Below are positions 43,678 through 55,449 of a DNA stretch of 64,000 nucleotides, in pieces. Location: assembly GCA_958510825.1 (NCBI GenBank), contig OY294054.1:14211390-14275389 (forward strand), written 5' to 3'. The notes below the pieces were generated by a model, which saw only the letters and a program-made list of their open reading frames with translations, did not search any database and had not been told where the DNA came from. Source of the stretch: Brachypterus glaber. Lineage: Eukaryota > Arthropoda > Insecta > Coleoptera > Kateretidae. The position numbers and the translations under genes are program-made. The stretch's first letter is position 1, and each line of letters begins with the position of its first letter.

Positions 43678-46600
43678 AGATTTTGACTTTTCGGCTAAGA
43701 TTTCAATACATCGGCACTCTTAGTAGCACTAAGTGCCGATGTAAATATATAAATGTTTTATAAACTTCACGAAAAAAAAAATAAAAATAGTGCATTTTTC
43801 ATAACACGCAAAGTTTATATTTGATTTAAAATTTTTGCCATGCAGTGAAAAAATTATTTTAAATGATCAAAAACTTAAATTTAATTTAAACCAACAATAA
43901 ATTTTTCTAGCACCATATAATTTAATGGTTTTTTTATTATTTACCTCTGATTTTTACGATCACATTAAATGTGAGCGATCATGCAAAAGGGGACCTGAAG
44001 GGGGAAAATTAAAATCTGCGAAAAATTAATACATAATTAGATAAAAATATAGAATTATAGGTGGAAACTTTCAGTTACAAAAATCAAAATAAAAAAAAAA
44101 ACATTTTGGGATAAAAATGTCCTGTTTGATTTACCTTTAAATGTCCAGGACATCCAAAACCTCAAAAATTATTTTTTTTTTTAATACAGATCCCTTTTCG
44201 CGTGGCGATTCACAAATAGATAATCAAAACCTAACACAAAATGCGCGGAAGAAATAAAGAGATTAAAGAAGACAAAGAAAATAAGAATTAGTTAAATTAA
44301 TTTAGGAATACTTAATTTCAAGCGCAAAAAATAATTAATTATACTTTGTCATCGCGCTTTCATTTTAATTATTTATTTTCTATTAATTGCAAACAAAATT
44401 TGATTATCTTAAAATCAGTTTTCATTTATATAAAAGCTTCTTAATAACGAGTCTTGATATAATCATTAAAAATTATAAGCCGACTACGGTACGTCTCAAG
44501 GGTAATCAACAATTAATATAACATACAAGGTGATCCGAAGTTCGAGATTTGTGTGCGCAAGTACAGGGGGAGGGTAGCGTTGTGTCTCACCCAGACGCTT
44601 GGTATACAGTATTTTTTACATTTTCTAAGACGCGTTGCTAAGTCGATAATAAGTCATACATAACCTCATAACTTTATTTATATTATTGCTTAATAGTATA
44701 TTAAAGGTCGACACAAAAAAGTACCATGTTTTGGGAGGCTTGTACACTACTTTAATCGCAACTGTTTTTATTTAAAAATAATGTACCTTATTTTTTTTTT
44801 AACGTAGACACACCCATAAAAGTGGACTTATACTATTATTTCTGAGTAGTCTTTATAAACCAGGAATAACATGTTAAGGCTTTCATTAGTTTTTATATTT
44901 TAGACCAGAACGCTTTATAACCAAAATTTTGCTCGTAAAATACTCTTTTTTACAGAAGCTTATTTAATATGAAACACGTTCGGGTGTATAAAAAAGTTAG
45001 TCGGTGTATATGCCAATATTTAGGTTTAAACTTTTAAAAATAAATTTCTGTAACAAATGTTATTTGTATACGAGGGAAGATCAAAAATATTTTCACCTGA
45101 ATTTTTTTTAGCACTTGTAATGCTTTGTAATAAATATTATAATCTTTGAAGTTCATACACTAAAAAAAAGTACAATAACTGTTCCTAGTGTATATGCTTA
45201 TCACATAAACTCTCCTTGTTAACCAGGCAAAATTTCATTGTTTATGTAATGGCTTACATAAAGTATGCTATATTGCATATAATGGCATTGAACTTGTACC
45301 TTGTGCATTGATCTTGTACCTTGTACCTTGTTAGTACAGAATATATTAATATAATTTATGTTTATTTTCAAAAATTGAAATACTTTTTCTTTCGGTAACA
45401 TTCTAATGGTAGATTACAGGTCGAATCGGAAAATAATACTTTTTCGAGTCCTTATTAATGGTTAGATCACCAAGTACCGAAACCATTTATAGGTGGTAGA
45501 AAAAGTACCATTTTTCGGAAGACTTGTATACTATTTTATTTGCAATTATTTTTATTTAAAAATAAAGTACCTTACTATTTTTTTTAACTTAGATGTTTGA
45601 ACTGAAATGAAGAAAATAGTACTATAATACTTTGTTTTTTAGTTCTTTTTTTTATTTAACACATATCATTTTTCCTGCATTTTACAAAAAAAGCACAATC
45701 ATATAAAGCTCCACATACGCGTAATCCAACCCAAACCCAAAAAACCAACCACAAAATATTTATATACCAAGGGACTAAACTGGCTGTTTAAGTCCCGATG
45801 CAAGGGACTAAAACAGCCACGTTTAGTCCTGAGGTATATACACTATTTTTTGCACGACCAAACATAATTTAAATAGATAAAATTAAAATTAAAAACCATG
45901 TGTCTAAAATGGGGTGTTTAATTTTCGTAATTTAATCAAGATGCCTGTGAATTGAGAAAACTCAGTTTCACGGCTATCGCGATTTCAATTGTTTTTTAAT
46001 ATGGTTGACACAAACGTCAGTTCGAAAAAATGGACGGACGATAAAATTTAAGTAATTTAAACAATGTTATTTTTAAAGGTTTTCTTTGTTAAAATCAAAT
46101 AAATTCGTTTGAATCGCTAATTTATTACAAAACATCACCAAACCTAATTTTTGTACCAGTAAAGCACATAGTATGTATAATATTTTAATATTATCAAGGT
46201 TGCCATGATTTTTTTCCCTTGAGAGAAAAACGGCAAGTTTAGTCCCGAAAATGAAAGCGTAAAATTAAGTTTTAGTCTTGTTCGTGCAAAAAAAAAACAT
46301 TTTTTGATAGCTCACAAGACACCATTTCTAACATTTATTATCCTTCTCAGTCTTAAAATTCTAAAACTGGACAATTAAAGTCTTTTAAACAAAATGTATC
46401 GTGATTATCATGACAACCGAAGTTCAGCCATCTTGCTTAACGGTATTTTAATCAGTGGCGCCACCTAGTGGACATTACTGATTTAAATGCTGACCAGTAA
46501 TATTTAGTTTACAGGTCTAGACCAGTAATCATGCACTTCTCGAGCTTTATTAATACATTGTATTAATATGAGGAGGTGAATTTCAAAACGCAGTTTTTGA

Positions 46601-46809
46601 CTTTGTGACATAGCAGCTTGTCACTTAGTTAACAATACAATTTGATTGTAAAGTAATTGACAAGCTAGTTGTGAATAAAAACACTTGTTTTCCTATATAT
46701 ATTTTTGGATCAAGCCCCGTAAATTGATTATAAATTTTATGTTCGGTTGTAAAATATTGGTAAATAATGAAAAGATCTTAAACTGTATATTTTTTGTATT
46801 ATTTTCCAG
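43678..46809. other. intron, weak repeats only
   Basis: Direct repeat of about 100 bases at 44714-44816 and 45500-45596 (AAAAAGTACCAT, TTTTTATTTAAAAATAA, GTACCTTA). A hairpin-prone GGGACTAAA block at 45768-45842. TTGTACCTTG repeated at 45293-45330. No gene. Confidence 0.45.
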
Positions 46810-46939
46810 GAAATACCGGAGATCAAGGCTATTTACGATTTCCAGAATTATTTTGTTTCGTCTCAGCTATCGTTTTGGAAGTTCTACCAAAATTACAGAC
46901 AGTTTACTGATGCATCTGATTGGCTGCCCCCTTTTAAAG
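46810..46939 (+). CDS. apolpp: apolipophorin exon 6 in window (linker into VWD domain)
   Basis: The acceptor TTGTATTATTTTCCAG ends at 46809; the donor is TTTAAAG|GTATGA at 46940. It has 43 whole codons plus one base: EIPEIKAIYDFQNYFVSSQL through to ASDWLPPFK. The aromatic SFWKFYQNYRQF run and the terminal WLPPFK are typical of the segment that leads directly into the VWD fold. The spare G is completed by GT of the next exon to give Gly. The 11.5 kb intron before it is the longest fully contained in the window. Confidence 0.88.
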
Positions 46940-47044
46940 GTATGATCAAGTTTACAGCTTATTTACGATGGTTTTGGTATAAGAGCGTTTAATCAATACT
47001 AACTTAAAATTTTTAAGAACAACGCTTGCAAGTTAAAAAGGCAA

Positions 47045-47213
47045 ACTGATAGAACAGTATCGTAATCAATAGCGTAATTAGGTTAAAGAATACAACAATA
47101 AATAGTTGTATATGCGCCAACCACTATATATTGCATAAAATACAACAACAAACAAGTGAACGCATTCGGTATTTACAAACTAGTGCAGTTGTTCTATTTA
47201 CAACAACAAATTT
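47045..47213 (+). repeat. dispersed repeat (second copy 61852-62030)
   Basis: Shares AGCGTAATTAGGTTA, ACAATAAATAGTTGTATATG, CGCCAACCACTATATATTGC and TTCGGTATTTA blocks with the copy at 61852. Confidence 0.82.
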
Positions 47214-47224
47214 TACGCATTTTG

Positions 47225-48102
47225 TTTTAAATTGACATAACTTTTTGGCAATTTTATTTTTGGATTTGATTCCTCAGGTCAAAATACATAAAAAAGGTAC
47301 TCTTGTTGTAATACTGTAGGATTAACCGTTTTCGAGAAAAGTTAATTTGAAGGTGAAATTCCACGGTTCGAGGACGAAAAATTAAATACTAAAATGTTGA
47401 AAAACTAAATTTTAATGATTCAGGGCGAATGTACATTAAAAACTAAGAAAAACACCTCATATACAGGTACTTCCAAAAATCAATCCTAATGGAGCTATGG
47501 TCTCCTAAATATGCACCAATTTAAAAGGGCTATGGTAGCTTTAAAAGCGTTTTTTCGACCTACATGTATGGAAACTTTTTTTCTTAGTTTTTGATGTAGA
47601 ATAACATTGCATCATTAAAATTTTGGTTTTCGACATTTTAGTATTTAATTTTTCGTCCTCGAACCGTGAAATTTCACCTTCAAATGAACTTTTCTCGAAA
47701 ACGGTTAATCCTACAGTATTACAACAAGAGTACCTTTTTTATGTATTTTGACCTGAGAAATCATATTTCAAAAATAAAATTGCAAAAAAGTTAAACAGAA
47801 AAAAGTTTGGGACAAAAAACTGATAAGGCCCCCCCGTTTCGCACACCCGTTTAAATAAGTACGTGAAAATGACATACAAAGATGGGCCTTATTAGGATTA
47901 ATTCACGTGCAAAACCTTGTTAACATATCTCAAAGGGTTCCTGAGTTATTAAATAAAAACCGATTTTTTTAGCCAATTTCAAAGGGGCGTAGCTCCCTTA
48001 TGACGCATTTTTAGACATATGTTTATAGGATCTTTTTGTCATATTTTATCATGTAGAATCACCTGTTAAAATTTCCTACCCTATTTCAAATACACCCTGT
48101 AT
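47225..48102. repeat. palindromic element, copy of the 6350-7470 family
   Basis: Arms 47245-47515 and 47525-47800 pair (for example GGTTAATCCTACAGTATTAC with its complement). The right flank continues with TTTCAAAGGGGCGTAGCTCC, GACGCATTTTTAGACATATG and TACACCCTGTATG. The central block (CTATGGTCTCCTAAATATGC) is inverted relative to the copy at 6350. Confidence 0.85.
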
Positions 48103-48196
48103 GCTTATCGTTAGGTATGCTTATGCACATGGAAATTTGCCCAAAAAGCGTAATTTTAAAATTTTGGTGAAATCAGCTGATTTTCAGCCATCTTTA

Positions 48197-48351
48197 TTAA
48201 CCCCTTCCGCTCCACTGTAACCACGTATGGATATTTTAAAGTATACTACGATATCCACAGTTGGATATTCGTTTATGGGATTTTCCATATAAATTTTAAT
48301 GTGGTATAAGGACCTATTCCTTAAAAAACCGGCTGGAGCGGAAGGGGTTAA
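48197..48351. mobile_element. piggyBac-like MITE with TTAA target site
   Basis: TTAA precedes CCCCTTCCGCTCCA at 48201 and TGGAGCGGAAGGGG is followed by TTAA ending at 48351. Perfect 14-base inverted ends starting with CCC and flanked by TTAA are the signature of piggyBac-family elements. The 147-bp unit has no coding capacity. Confidence 0.88.
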
Positions 48352-48575
48352 TCATCCTTCATAAAATATCGGCAAAATATTACAACAATGTTGTTGTAAA
48401 ATTAAAAACTATGAAGTTGTTTAGTATATATATGGTTTGATTGTATTTAATATAACGTTATATTTTTTCAGATTAATCGTTAGGATACATATCTGAAAGT
48501 TGACAGAACAACGTTTTGTGTTAATATTTTTAGATTTTTCGGTCCACAAAAGAAACCTTATTTCGTCGTATTACT

Positions 48576-48673
48576 TTCTCAACCTCGTACTTCCAAAAAT
48601 CGATTTTTGGTCCTTTGCACTTGCCAACTTAAAGGACCAAGAATCGATTTTTTGGAGATACGAGGTTGAGAAA
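48576..48673. repeat. hairpin element, 98 bp
   Basis: TTCTCAACCTCGTACTTCCA pairs with TGGAGATACGAGGTTGAGAA. TTTGGAGATACGAGGTTAAT recurs singly at 49013-49032. Confidence 0.8.
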
Positions 48674-48771
48674 CTGACATAAAAAATCCAGTCAATTATT
48701 CCATTTAGTTTATAAGTTATGTTTTATTGGAATATTAAACTGAAGTTTGTATAAGCTATCATTTATCATCA

Positions 48772-48927
48772 TATGTGATCCTGCACAAAGAAACCCAGTT
48801 AGTGTGTCAAATTTATGTATTCTTCTTCGGATTCTTATGTAAAAAACGTTTTTATAAAGAATCCGAGAAAAAAGAAATACATAAATTTGAAACCCTAACT
48901 GGGTTTCTTTGTGCAGGGTGCACATAT
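48772..48927. mobile_element. MITE, copy 2 of the 21543 family
   Basis: ATGTGATCCTGCACAAAGAA opens and TTCTTTGTGCAGGGTGCACA closes. A perfect inner stem ATTCTTC-TTCGGATTCTT with complement is present. Confidence 0.85.
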
Positions 48928-50120
48928 TGTTCTTTTAATTAAGTGATACGACCGAGGCGATGACCTTGTGTATGATTATCTATAGTCAACAATCAAATTG
49001 ATTGTTTGGAGATACGAGGTTAATAAAGTAATACGATGATTTAAAATGATTGGCAACAAGAATAATTATTATACTAGTTTACAGTGGTTTTGTTACCATT
49101 TGGTTTTTTACATTAGTCTTTGATACTTACGGAATTATTAAAGTGTTATTTTTTTACATTTTTGTGTCGATATTTAGTCCATAAATCGTAAAATTTTACC
49201 TTTAAATGTATTTTCTTTTCGGAAACGGTTAATCCTACAGTATAACAACAAGAGTACCTTTATCGGTTTTTTTTTACTGTGAAATAATAATAAAACTATA
49301 AAAAAGGTTACTTGGGCCCACGTCAAAGTTAAGTTCAAGCATTTTAATTAAAAGAATTGTATTGAGTATTTGGGCATAAAATAGCTTAATCCCATACAAC
49401 TTGCCAGCGAGAAATTATTGACACCTTCTAATATTTTCATTTGCACCTAACACTTTTTATCTTATATTTTAACAAGATTTTCTTTTTATAATACTTCCTT
49501 TCAAGCGCGCCCATCAAAATTTATACAACCTAATTGCCTACTTTATTTAAAATTAAACCCCCAATCAATATATATTTAGTTACTTGACTTAATTACATTG
49601 ATCGACATTTTCACTTTTTAAGGTGAAATTTTAAAAGACAGGGAAAGTTTTAGATTTTAGTATTTTAATGAAATGTTTTTTTTTTCGAAAAATGAAAAAA
49701 GAATGAAAAAACATTTTTTTTGAAAACAAATGTTTTACCTTTCCCCCCCGAGTTTTACCAAAAACAATCCTAGCCAGGAACTATACAATAAAATTTAAGT
49801 CTTTTGCTCAAATCATTCTTGAGTTATCATCGTCACATGTGTACCACGATAACTTCAGAATGCTTTGAGCTTAATTAAATCTGGACTATAGGTTAATTGT
49901 CAAATTGGATTGCTTTTGGAGTAGAGGAAAGGGATCAAAACGAGTAAAAATTTTTTTTTCAAAAATATTCTTTTTTACGCGTTTAATATTAACCAGTTTA
50001 CATTTTTTTTTCTTGTGAAAGAAAATTTTATAGGGAGAAAATACAATTAAAAGTAAAGTCAAATGTAGCTTTACTTAAATAGACAGTTAAAGTACACACA
50101 TAAAAATAAGGAAGGGGCAA
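48928..50120. other. intron, no gene seen
   Basis: Contains CACGATAACTTCAGAATGCT-TTGAGCTTAA at 49836-49866, an instance of the dispersed motif listed in findings. Otherwise AT-rich. Confidence 0.35.
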
Positions 50121-50344
50121 TTTGCACGTCCGACTTCCACGAAGCTATTTCCATGTCCAGTATTTTTTTGGCCGATTTTTAGGGTTATCAAAGTTTTTAA
50201 GGCATATTTTTCCTCAGAATTTTATTTTCCTCGGTTAAGTAAGGGGCTACGCTCCCTATTAGCATAAAAAAACACCAAACAAACGAAAAAACCAAAACAA
50301 AACTAAAAAATTAGGTCATGTGACGTCGGACGTCAAAATAGCCA
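50121..50344. mobile_element. MITE, copy 1 (partner 52112-52326)
   Basis: GGCAATTTGCACGTCCGACT and ACGTCGGACGTCAAAATAGC are inverted ends. Internal TTTTAAGGCATATTTTTC and AACACCAAAC-x-ACGAAAAAACC match the partner. Confidence 0.82.
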
Positions 50345-50596
50345 CTTTGTAAAAATAATACCTTAATCCAACAAAAATTATTTATTTGGACATATTTTTT
50401 TCGTTAAAAGAATTATATGGTACTATAAGAAAATATTTTGTTGCCTTTATATAAAGTTCACTTAGCTTTTAAGCTAAAAAATGATATTTATTGGAATTAA
50501 GATATTATTATTATCTGTGTATAAAATAACATCATAGATATTAAAAGTAAATATTTCTATCCTAAATGTTAGTCTCTAAAAAAGTTTTTTTTTCAG

Positions 50597-50802
50597 GTCA
50601 AGCCATGTTGATTGGTTCAAAATATTATGTAACTTTCGACAGAAAATACTACAATTTCTCGGGAAGTTGCAATTATCTCTTAGCCACCGACTTTAGAGAT
50701 AACAATTTCACTTTGGTTGCATCGTACGACGACAACGGAGATACAAATGAATTTATTGTTATACTCAATAAAACAGTGGTTAGAATCAACGTCTTCAAAG
50801 AT
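50597..50802 (+). CDS. apolpp: apolipophorin exon 7 in window: N-terminal half of von Willebrand factor type D domain
   Basis: The acceptor TTTTTTTTTCAG ends at 50596; the donor is AAAGAT|GTAAGT at 50803. Two bases complete Gly, then 68 codons. Residues 1-30 read QAMLIGSKYYVTFDRKYYNF followed by SGSCNYLLAT, the classic VWD opening (V-x-T-F-D-x-K-x-Y-x-F-x-G-x-C-x-Y-L-L-A). The first cysteine of the assembled product is here. Sequons NFS, NFT and NKT are present. VWD modules occur near the C-terminus of large lipid-transfer proteins such as apolipophorin and vitellogenin. Together with the preceding WLPPFK exon this favours apolipophorin; the position and flanks do not look like vitellogenin, which would show polyserine tracts and different linkers. 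Confidence 0.93.
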
Positions 50803-50827
50803 GTAAGTAACCCTAGAAAAGTCCTAC

Positions 50828-51240
50828 GTAATATAATAGTATATTACATACCCTAAGGGGAAAATGTTTAATTTCCTGAGGGAAGTTATCTGACCAAGGG
50901 GCGTAGCCCCGCGGTCAGATAATTCCTTACGGGAAAACGAAATGTTCCACCGAGTTTTGTTCACAACTATTACCTATTTTATTAAAAATTGCATATTTTA
51001 TGCTTCACAACAAAACTGACACCATCTTTTAATTTATAAACACTGGTGAAGTTAGTTACACATTTTTACTTTATCAATGCATGTATAGATGGCGATCTTT
51101 TACATAAATATTAAATATTTGTTTAAAAAAGTATAAAAATAACGTTATGTATTTACTTCGTTAAGTTACCGGCGGTGGCAGCAATATTTTAGAAATGACA
51201 GTTAAACTGGTTGTAAATTTAATATATATTAGAAATACGA
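50828..51240 (+). repeat. dispersed repeat, copy 2 of the 3731 family
   Basis: Starts 25 bp after the donor of the VWD exon. Contains AAGGGGCGTAGCCCCGCGGT and the downstream blocks listed for 3731-4240. Confidence 0.75.
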
Positions 51241-52111
51241 AAATATTGCAATTTAAATGTGTATCTGATGTTATTTTAACAAAATAAGTACCTAAGTATG
51301 AAATAAATTTTTTTTTTCATGTCGTCCCTTATAAACTTGTACCCTATTTCTTTACCATCCTGTATATCTTTAAAAATTTAATTTAACTTTATTTCCTATT
51401 ATGCAAATAAAACAAATAAAACTTTAAATATTCAATAAATTTTTTTATTTATTAAATTGTTATAGGCTCACATGTCAACAAAATGAGCAAATATATTTAA
51501 CACTCAATATAAAATTATTTGTATGTAAAATTGTCAATATAAATAAAGGGTACAGGAAAAGGTGTTTAGGGGCTATCTATAAAATTTATGTCGTCCACAT
51601 TTTTATGAATATTACCCAGTTTTTTACGATAATTGCTATACTAAAAAAGCATATGGCGGATTAAACATGGCGTCATACATTTAGTAATTGTTTTTCAAAC
51701 AAAATAATAAATAAAAAAAAATAAAGAAATAAAAAAACGACAAAATTAATTTTTGAAAAAGTAAACAGAAATATTTTTACCCCTTTGACACCCTTAGCCC
51801 ATCCCGATTTTAACCAAATACAATCCTAGAAGAGAAATTTAATTAAGAAACTTCGAATTATCGACAAACTAAAAGACTGTTTTTTCTGTTCGTGGTAATC
51901 ATCTTTTAAACATATAAAACGTTCAAAAACGCTGGAAGCTATTGCAAAAACTGACAATCTTTACCTCCTTTGACCCCTTTATTTAACTACAAATTTCAAG
52001 TCTACAGCTCAAAGCATTTTTAATTTATGAATCATTATCTTATTTGGAGACAGGAAGGTTAAAGTATAATATTATTGCCTTTTCTTCTTGGCTTGTACCT
52101 ATAAAAAAAAG
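51241..52111. other. intron, no feature seen
   Basis: AT-rich with homopolymers. Confidence 0.3.
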
Positions 52112-52326
52112 GAAAAGGCTATTTATACGTCCGACGTACACGAAGCTGAGTGTACGTCCAGTAATTTTTTTGGTTGATTTTTAGGGTTTTTAAAGCTTTT
52201 AAGGCATATTTTTTTGTCATAATTGTATTTTGACGCCCCCCATTAGCATCAAAAACACCAAACAGGCGAAAAAACCAAAGTAAACTAAAGAATTAGGTTA
52301 TATACGGCGGACGTATAAATAGCCAT
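52112..52326. mobile_element. MITE, copy 2 of the 50121 family
   Basis: GGCTATTTATACGTCCGACG and CGGCGGACGTATAAATAGCC are near-perfect inverted ends. Confidence 0.88.
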
Positions 52327-52383
52327 TTCGTGAAAAAACTGATTCGTGGTAAATTCACTTACATTTTGTATGTTAAAACAAAT

Positions 52384-52985
52384 GTTAATGCCTATCCAGT
52401 AGCTTGCATAAGAATGGCGGCACATCAAGCCAATCACATCATAGTAGCATGTCCTTTAATAAGCTAGGAATATTAACTTTTCCATCTCAATATATTTTTG
52501 ATTGTTTAATGTATGTCAAGATTAACATTGATAAATTTGTTTCTTATAGTGATGTTCACTCTTATGCTACCAGAAATCGCACCAATCTAGTTACTAGGTT
52601 TTGTAGGCAAAGGCGTAATCAACAAAGTCTCGACTTAATTGCGCTAAAACTATTTAATAAACTTTCTTTCAGTGTTAAAGCCCTTTCAAACAATTTATTT
52701 AGAAACAAGACTAAGTCATATTTGATCAAAAAGGCGTTTTATTCAATCGAGGAGTACCTCGTTGTTTGCATGACTTCTAAAGGATTGCTCTCACTTGGTT
52801 CATTTAATTTTTATTTAGCTTTTAAATTTTGTTCTATTTCGTATTGTATTTTTTTTTAAATATTCTATTTTTTATTAATAATTTGACGAGTGTAAATACT
52901 TTGTATCTTAACGCAATAAATATCTATCTATCTATCTATGTTTTACGTTCTTATGCAAGCTTCTGGATAGGCCTTTACGCCGCCT
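52384..52985. mobile_element. hairpin MITE of the 21890/62536 family, split by a LINE insertion
   Basis: The left arm CTATCCAGTAGCTTGCATAA-GAAT runs to GCCAATCACATC (about 52441), and the right arm ATGTTTTACGTTCTTATGCA-AGCTTCTGGATAGG begins at about 52937. Together they rebuild one family member once 52442-52939 is removed. Confidence 0.8.
52442..52939 (+). mobile_element. 5'-truncated LINE, C-terminal RT tail and 3' UTR
   Basis: The frame from about 52446 reads SFNKLGILTFPSQYIFDCLM, then DVHSYATRNRTNL and LDLIALKLFNKLSFSVKALS, ending KSYLIKKAFYSIEEYLV. This matches the conserved C-terminus after the RT domain in several LINE groups (the K-L-x-I-L-T-x-P-x-x-Y-I and H-x-Y-x-T-R-N blocks). The 3' end has AATAAA at 52914 and a (TATC)n tail to 52939, the expected microsatellite-like tail. 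The host frame upstream (52404-52445) belongs to the MITE. The frame shows no stop, so the insertion is fairly young. The RT core is missing. Confidence 0.85.
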
Positions 52986-53458
52986 GCCAAAATTACATGT
53001 GTGGTATAACTCATATTTGGTAAATGTCTTCCCTTTATCCGTTTAATATTATTTCAAATTTATTATAACAAATTTTAAATTTAGTGCGAAAACTTTTTAA
53101 TTTAATAAACACTTATAGTGTAATTTAATGAAAACAAATTTATGTATTGTACTTTAAAAACTTTCTAAATTAACTTTTAAATCTGTCATAAACATAAACT
53201 AGTTAAAAATACCAATAACGAAAGGAAATATCCCGGAAAATGTGCATAATAATATTAATCAATAAAATCCAAGAAATAAATTCTATGCCACTTTATTTTT
53301 CGCTAATAACATTTATGAAATTTAATACACACAAAAGTTTATGTTTATTCGGAAATAGTTTAGCTTATTTTTTTTAAGGGCTTCTGCATAAAAGAATGAT
53401 AAACTTGGTTGATTGCTTGGTTTACCATAATCATAACCTCACATATAAAAATACAGTT
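52986..53458. other. intron, no feature seen
   Basis: Nothing supportable. Confidence 0.3.
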
Positions 53459-53658
53459 CGATTATAAAGTTCCGAACAGTTTGAAAAGAAAATACTCTTC
53501 GTTTGAAGCCACGCCTCTGTTAGAGTTGTGCGCGACAAGCCCATGTGATTGCTACGTACAACAGCTCGGTGGCCAGTAAAACGCACACAGCTTTCTTGCA
53601 TTTTACTCATCGCTAATGCCAGTTTTGCATTAAAAAGTGTTCGGCACTTTATAATCGC
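53459..53658. mobile_element. MITE-like element, ends GATTATAAAGTTCCGAACA
   Basis: Left GATTATAAAGTTCCGAACA and right TGTTCGGCACTTTATAATC are inverted with one mismatch. The 160-bp interior is unusually GC-balanced for the region. Confidence 0.75.
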
Positions 53659-55154
53659 ACGGTATATATAATTAAAAGCTTAAGGGGGGCAATTTTGGGG
53701 GGGTTAAATATTGTTAATTTCAATAAAAAACCTAATAAGTGTGATTTTAAAATAGAAAAAAAACAGGCTTTATGGAAGGTAACTTTTGGTTAAAAGAATG
53801 TTAAAAAAATAAAAAAAGACAAAAGGGGCGCATTTTTTGAAAGAGATTGTATTTAAAGTCGCACTGTTCGCTCGGTATACATATATGTATATGAAAGAAT
53901 CTTTGTATTTGAGACTAACGTTATTTTATTCAAATATTTTCAAACGTGATCTCATTTTAAAACTAAGAATATACAAACGTTGGCATTTCAACAGTTTAGG
54001 CCAATTCTATTTTCTAAGACTGCAAAAATTCCTCTGCGACAATATAAGGAATCAATCACAATTTTCTATTCTACTCTATTTATATGTGTACCTAGACTTT
54101 TAATACTTTTCTTATATATCTTATTTTATTAACTTCTGCTTTGTTATATACAGGGTGGCCCATTTATCATAACATAATTTAAAGCTAGTAAAATTCTTTG
54201 GTCATACATTTTTTTTTTGTTGAGAGGGTTAAAAAGTATTGAAAATGAGAATTTTCATAAATATTCCTTAAACGAATCAAACAATTTTTGTTTAATGATT
54301 AATTTCATATGCGTACTAGATTGTTTCACATCTAAAAATCGTAGCCGTCTGTTTATTGTTAAAAAAAAAAGTTTTTCTAGGAAAACTAATTTATTTAGTT
54401 TTGTGTATGTTTGTCCTATACGTTACCATCATTTCCGTGACCCATATTTAAATCTTTAATTTATTTATTATGCAAAAATGCAGATTTTAATAAAAAGTAC
54501 TGTCGTTTGCTCTGTCTGTCGCTCTGCCCGGAAAAATTTGGTACAAAGAAAACTCGAGAATGCTTTGAGCTAAAGAATTTAAATTTTGAACATAAATTTC
54601 TTATCAAATGTTGTCGGCTGGGATTATTTTTGGTAAAAGTTGAAAAGGAAAACCCACTTATTAATGACCGTACATGTATATAGCAACAAATTTTTATGTA
54701 AAAATTCTAAATCATTTTTTTATTTTTTTTTTCTAATTTTTTCTAGTTTTTATTTTTGTTCTTAAATAATGGTTTTTTTTGAAAAAGTTTTCCATATTTG
54801 TCAAACTAAGACAAAAAATAAAAAACCCATTCGTAAAATTATATAGAAATCAAGTGATGCTTGGCCACATGGGTTTAATATTTATTATAGCGAGATATGT
54901 CAATTCTGACACTTATATTTACGAATTATGGAATGTGCTTTTGCTAGGGTGTAAAATAAAAGTTTTATAAGAAAAAGTCAATATTGATTTTTTACCCTCT
55001 TGGTTATAGAAAAGTATTTGTTTGCAGAAGGCTTAGCAACAGGCAATAAATTATCAAAAATAAAAAAAAACAAAAACAAAAAAAATGTGTAAAAAATACA
55101 CAGGTTATCTACTGTAGATCTTTCTCAGAGTATGATTTTTTTTGCAAATTCAGA
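53659..55154. other. intron with one dispersed-motif block
   Basis: 54500-54640: CTCTGTCTGTCGCTCTGCCC, CGAGAATGCTTTGAGCTAAA and GGGATTATTTTTGGTAAAAG. CAGGGTGGCCCATTTATCAT at 54152 resembles ends of insect DNA elements. No coding. Confidence 0.45.
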
Positions 55155-55370
55155 CTGAAATAACTTATCGTAATATTTACATAAATAATGAAATTTTTAC
55201 TAAAATTGTGTAAACTTTACATAAAATTGTGTAATATGTACATAAAATGTGTAATGTTTACATTAAATATGTAATATTTACATAAATTTTGTTATATTTA
55301 CATAAAATATGTAATAATTACATAAAATACCTATTTTATGAAATAATTGTAACATTTACATAAAAAAACA
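55155..55370 (+). repeat. tandem repeat, about 20-22 bp unit
   Basis: Roughly nine diverged copies of TGTAATATTTACATAAAAT, ending about 80 bases before the acceptor at 55449. Confidence 0.85.
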
Positions 55371-55449
55371 CGAACATAAATATTTTTTATTTGTCGATTT
55401 TTCTCAGCGTATATAAATGTCGCCTAAAATAAATTTGTCTGATTTTCAG

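Noticed and set aside
55155..55370. CRISPR-like array
   Set aside because: Contiguous short tandem units without unique spacers, in a eukaryotic intron.
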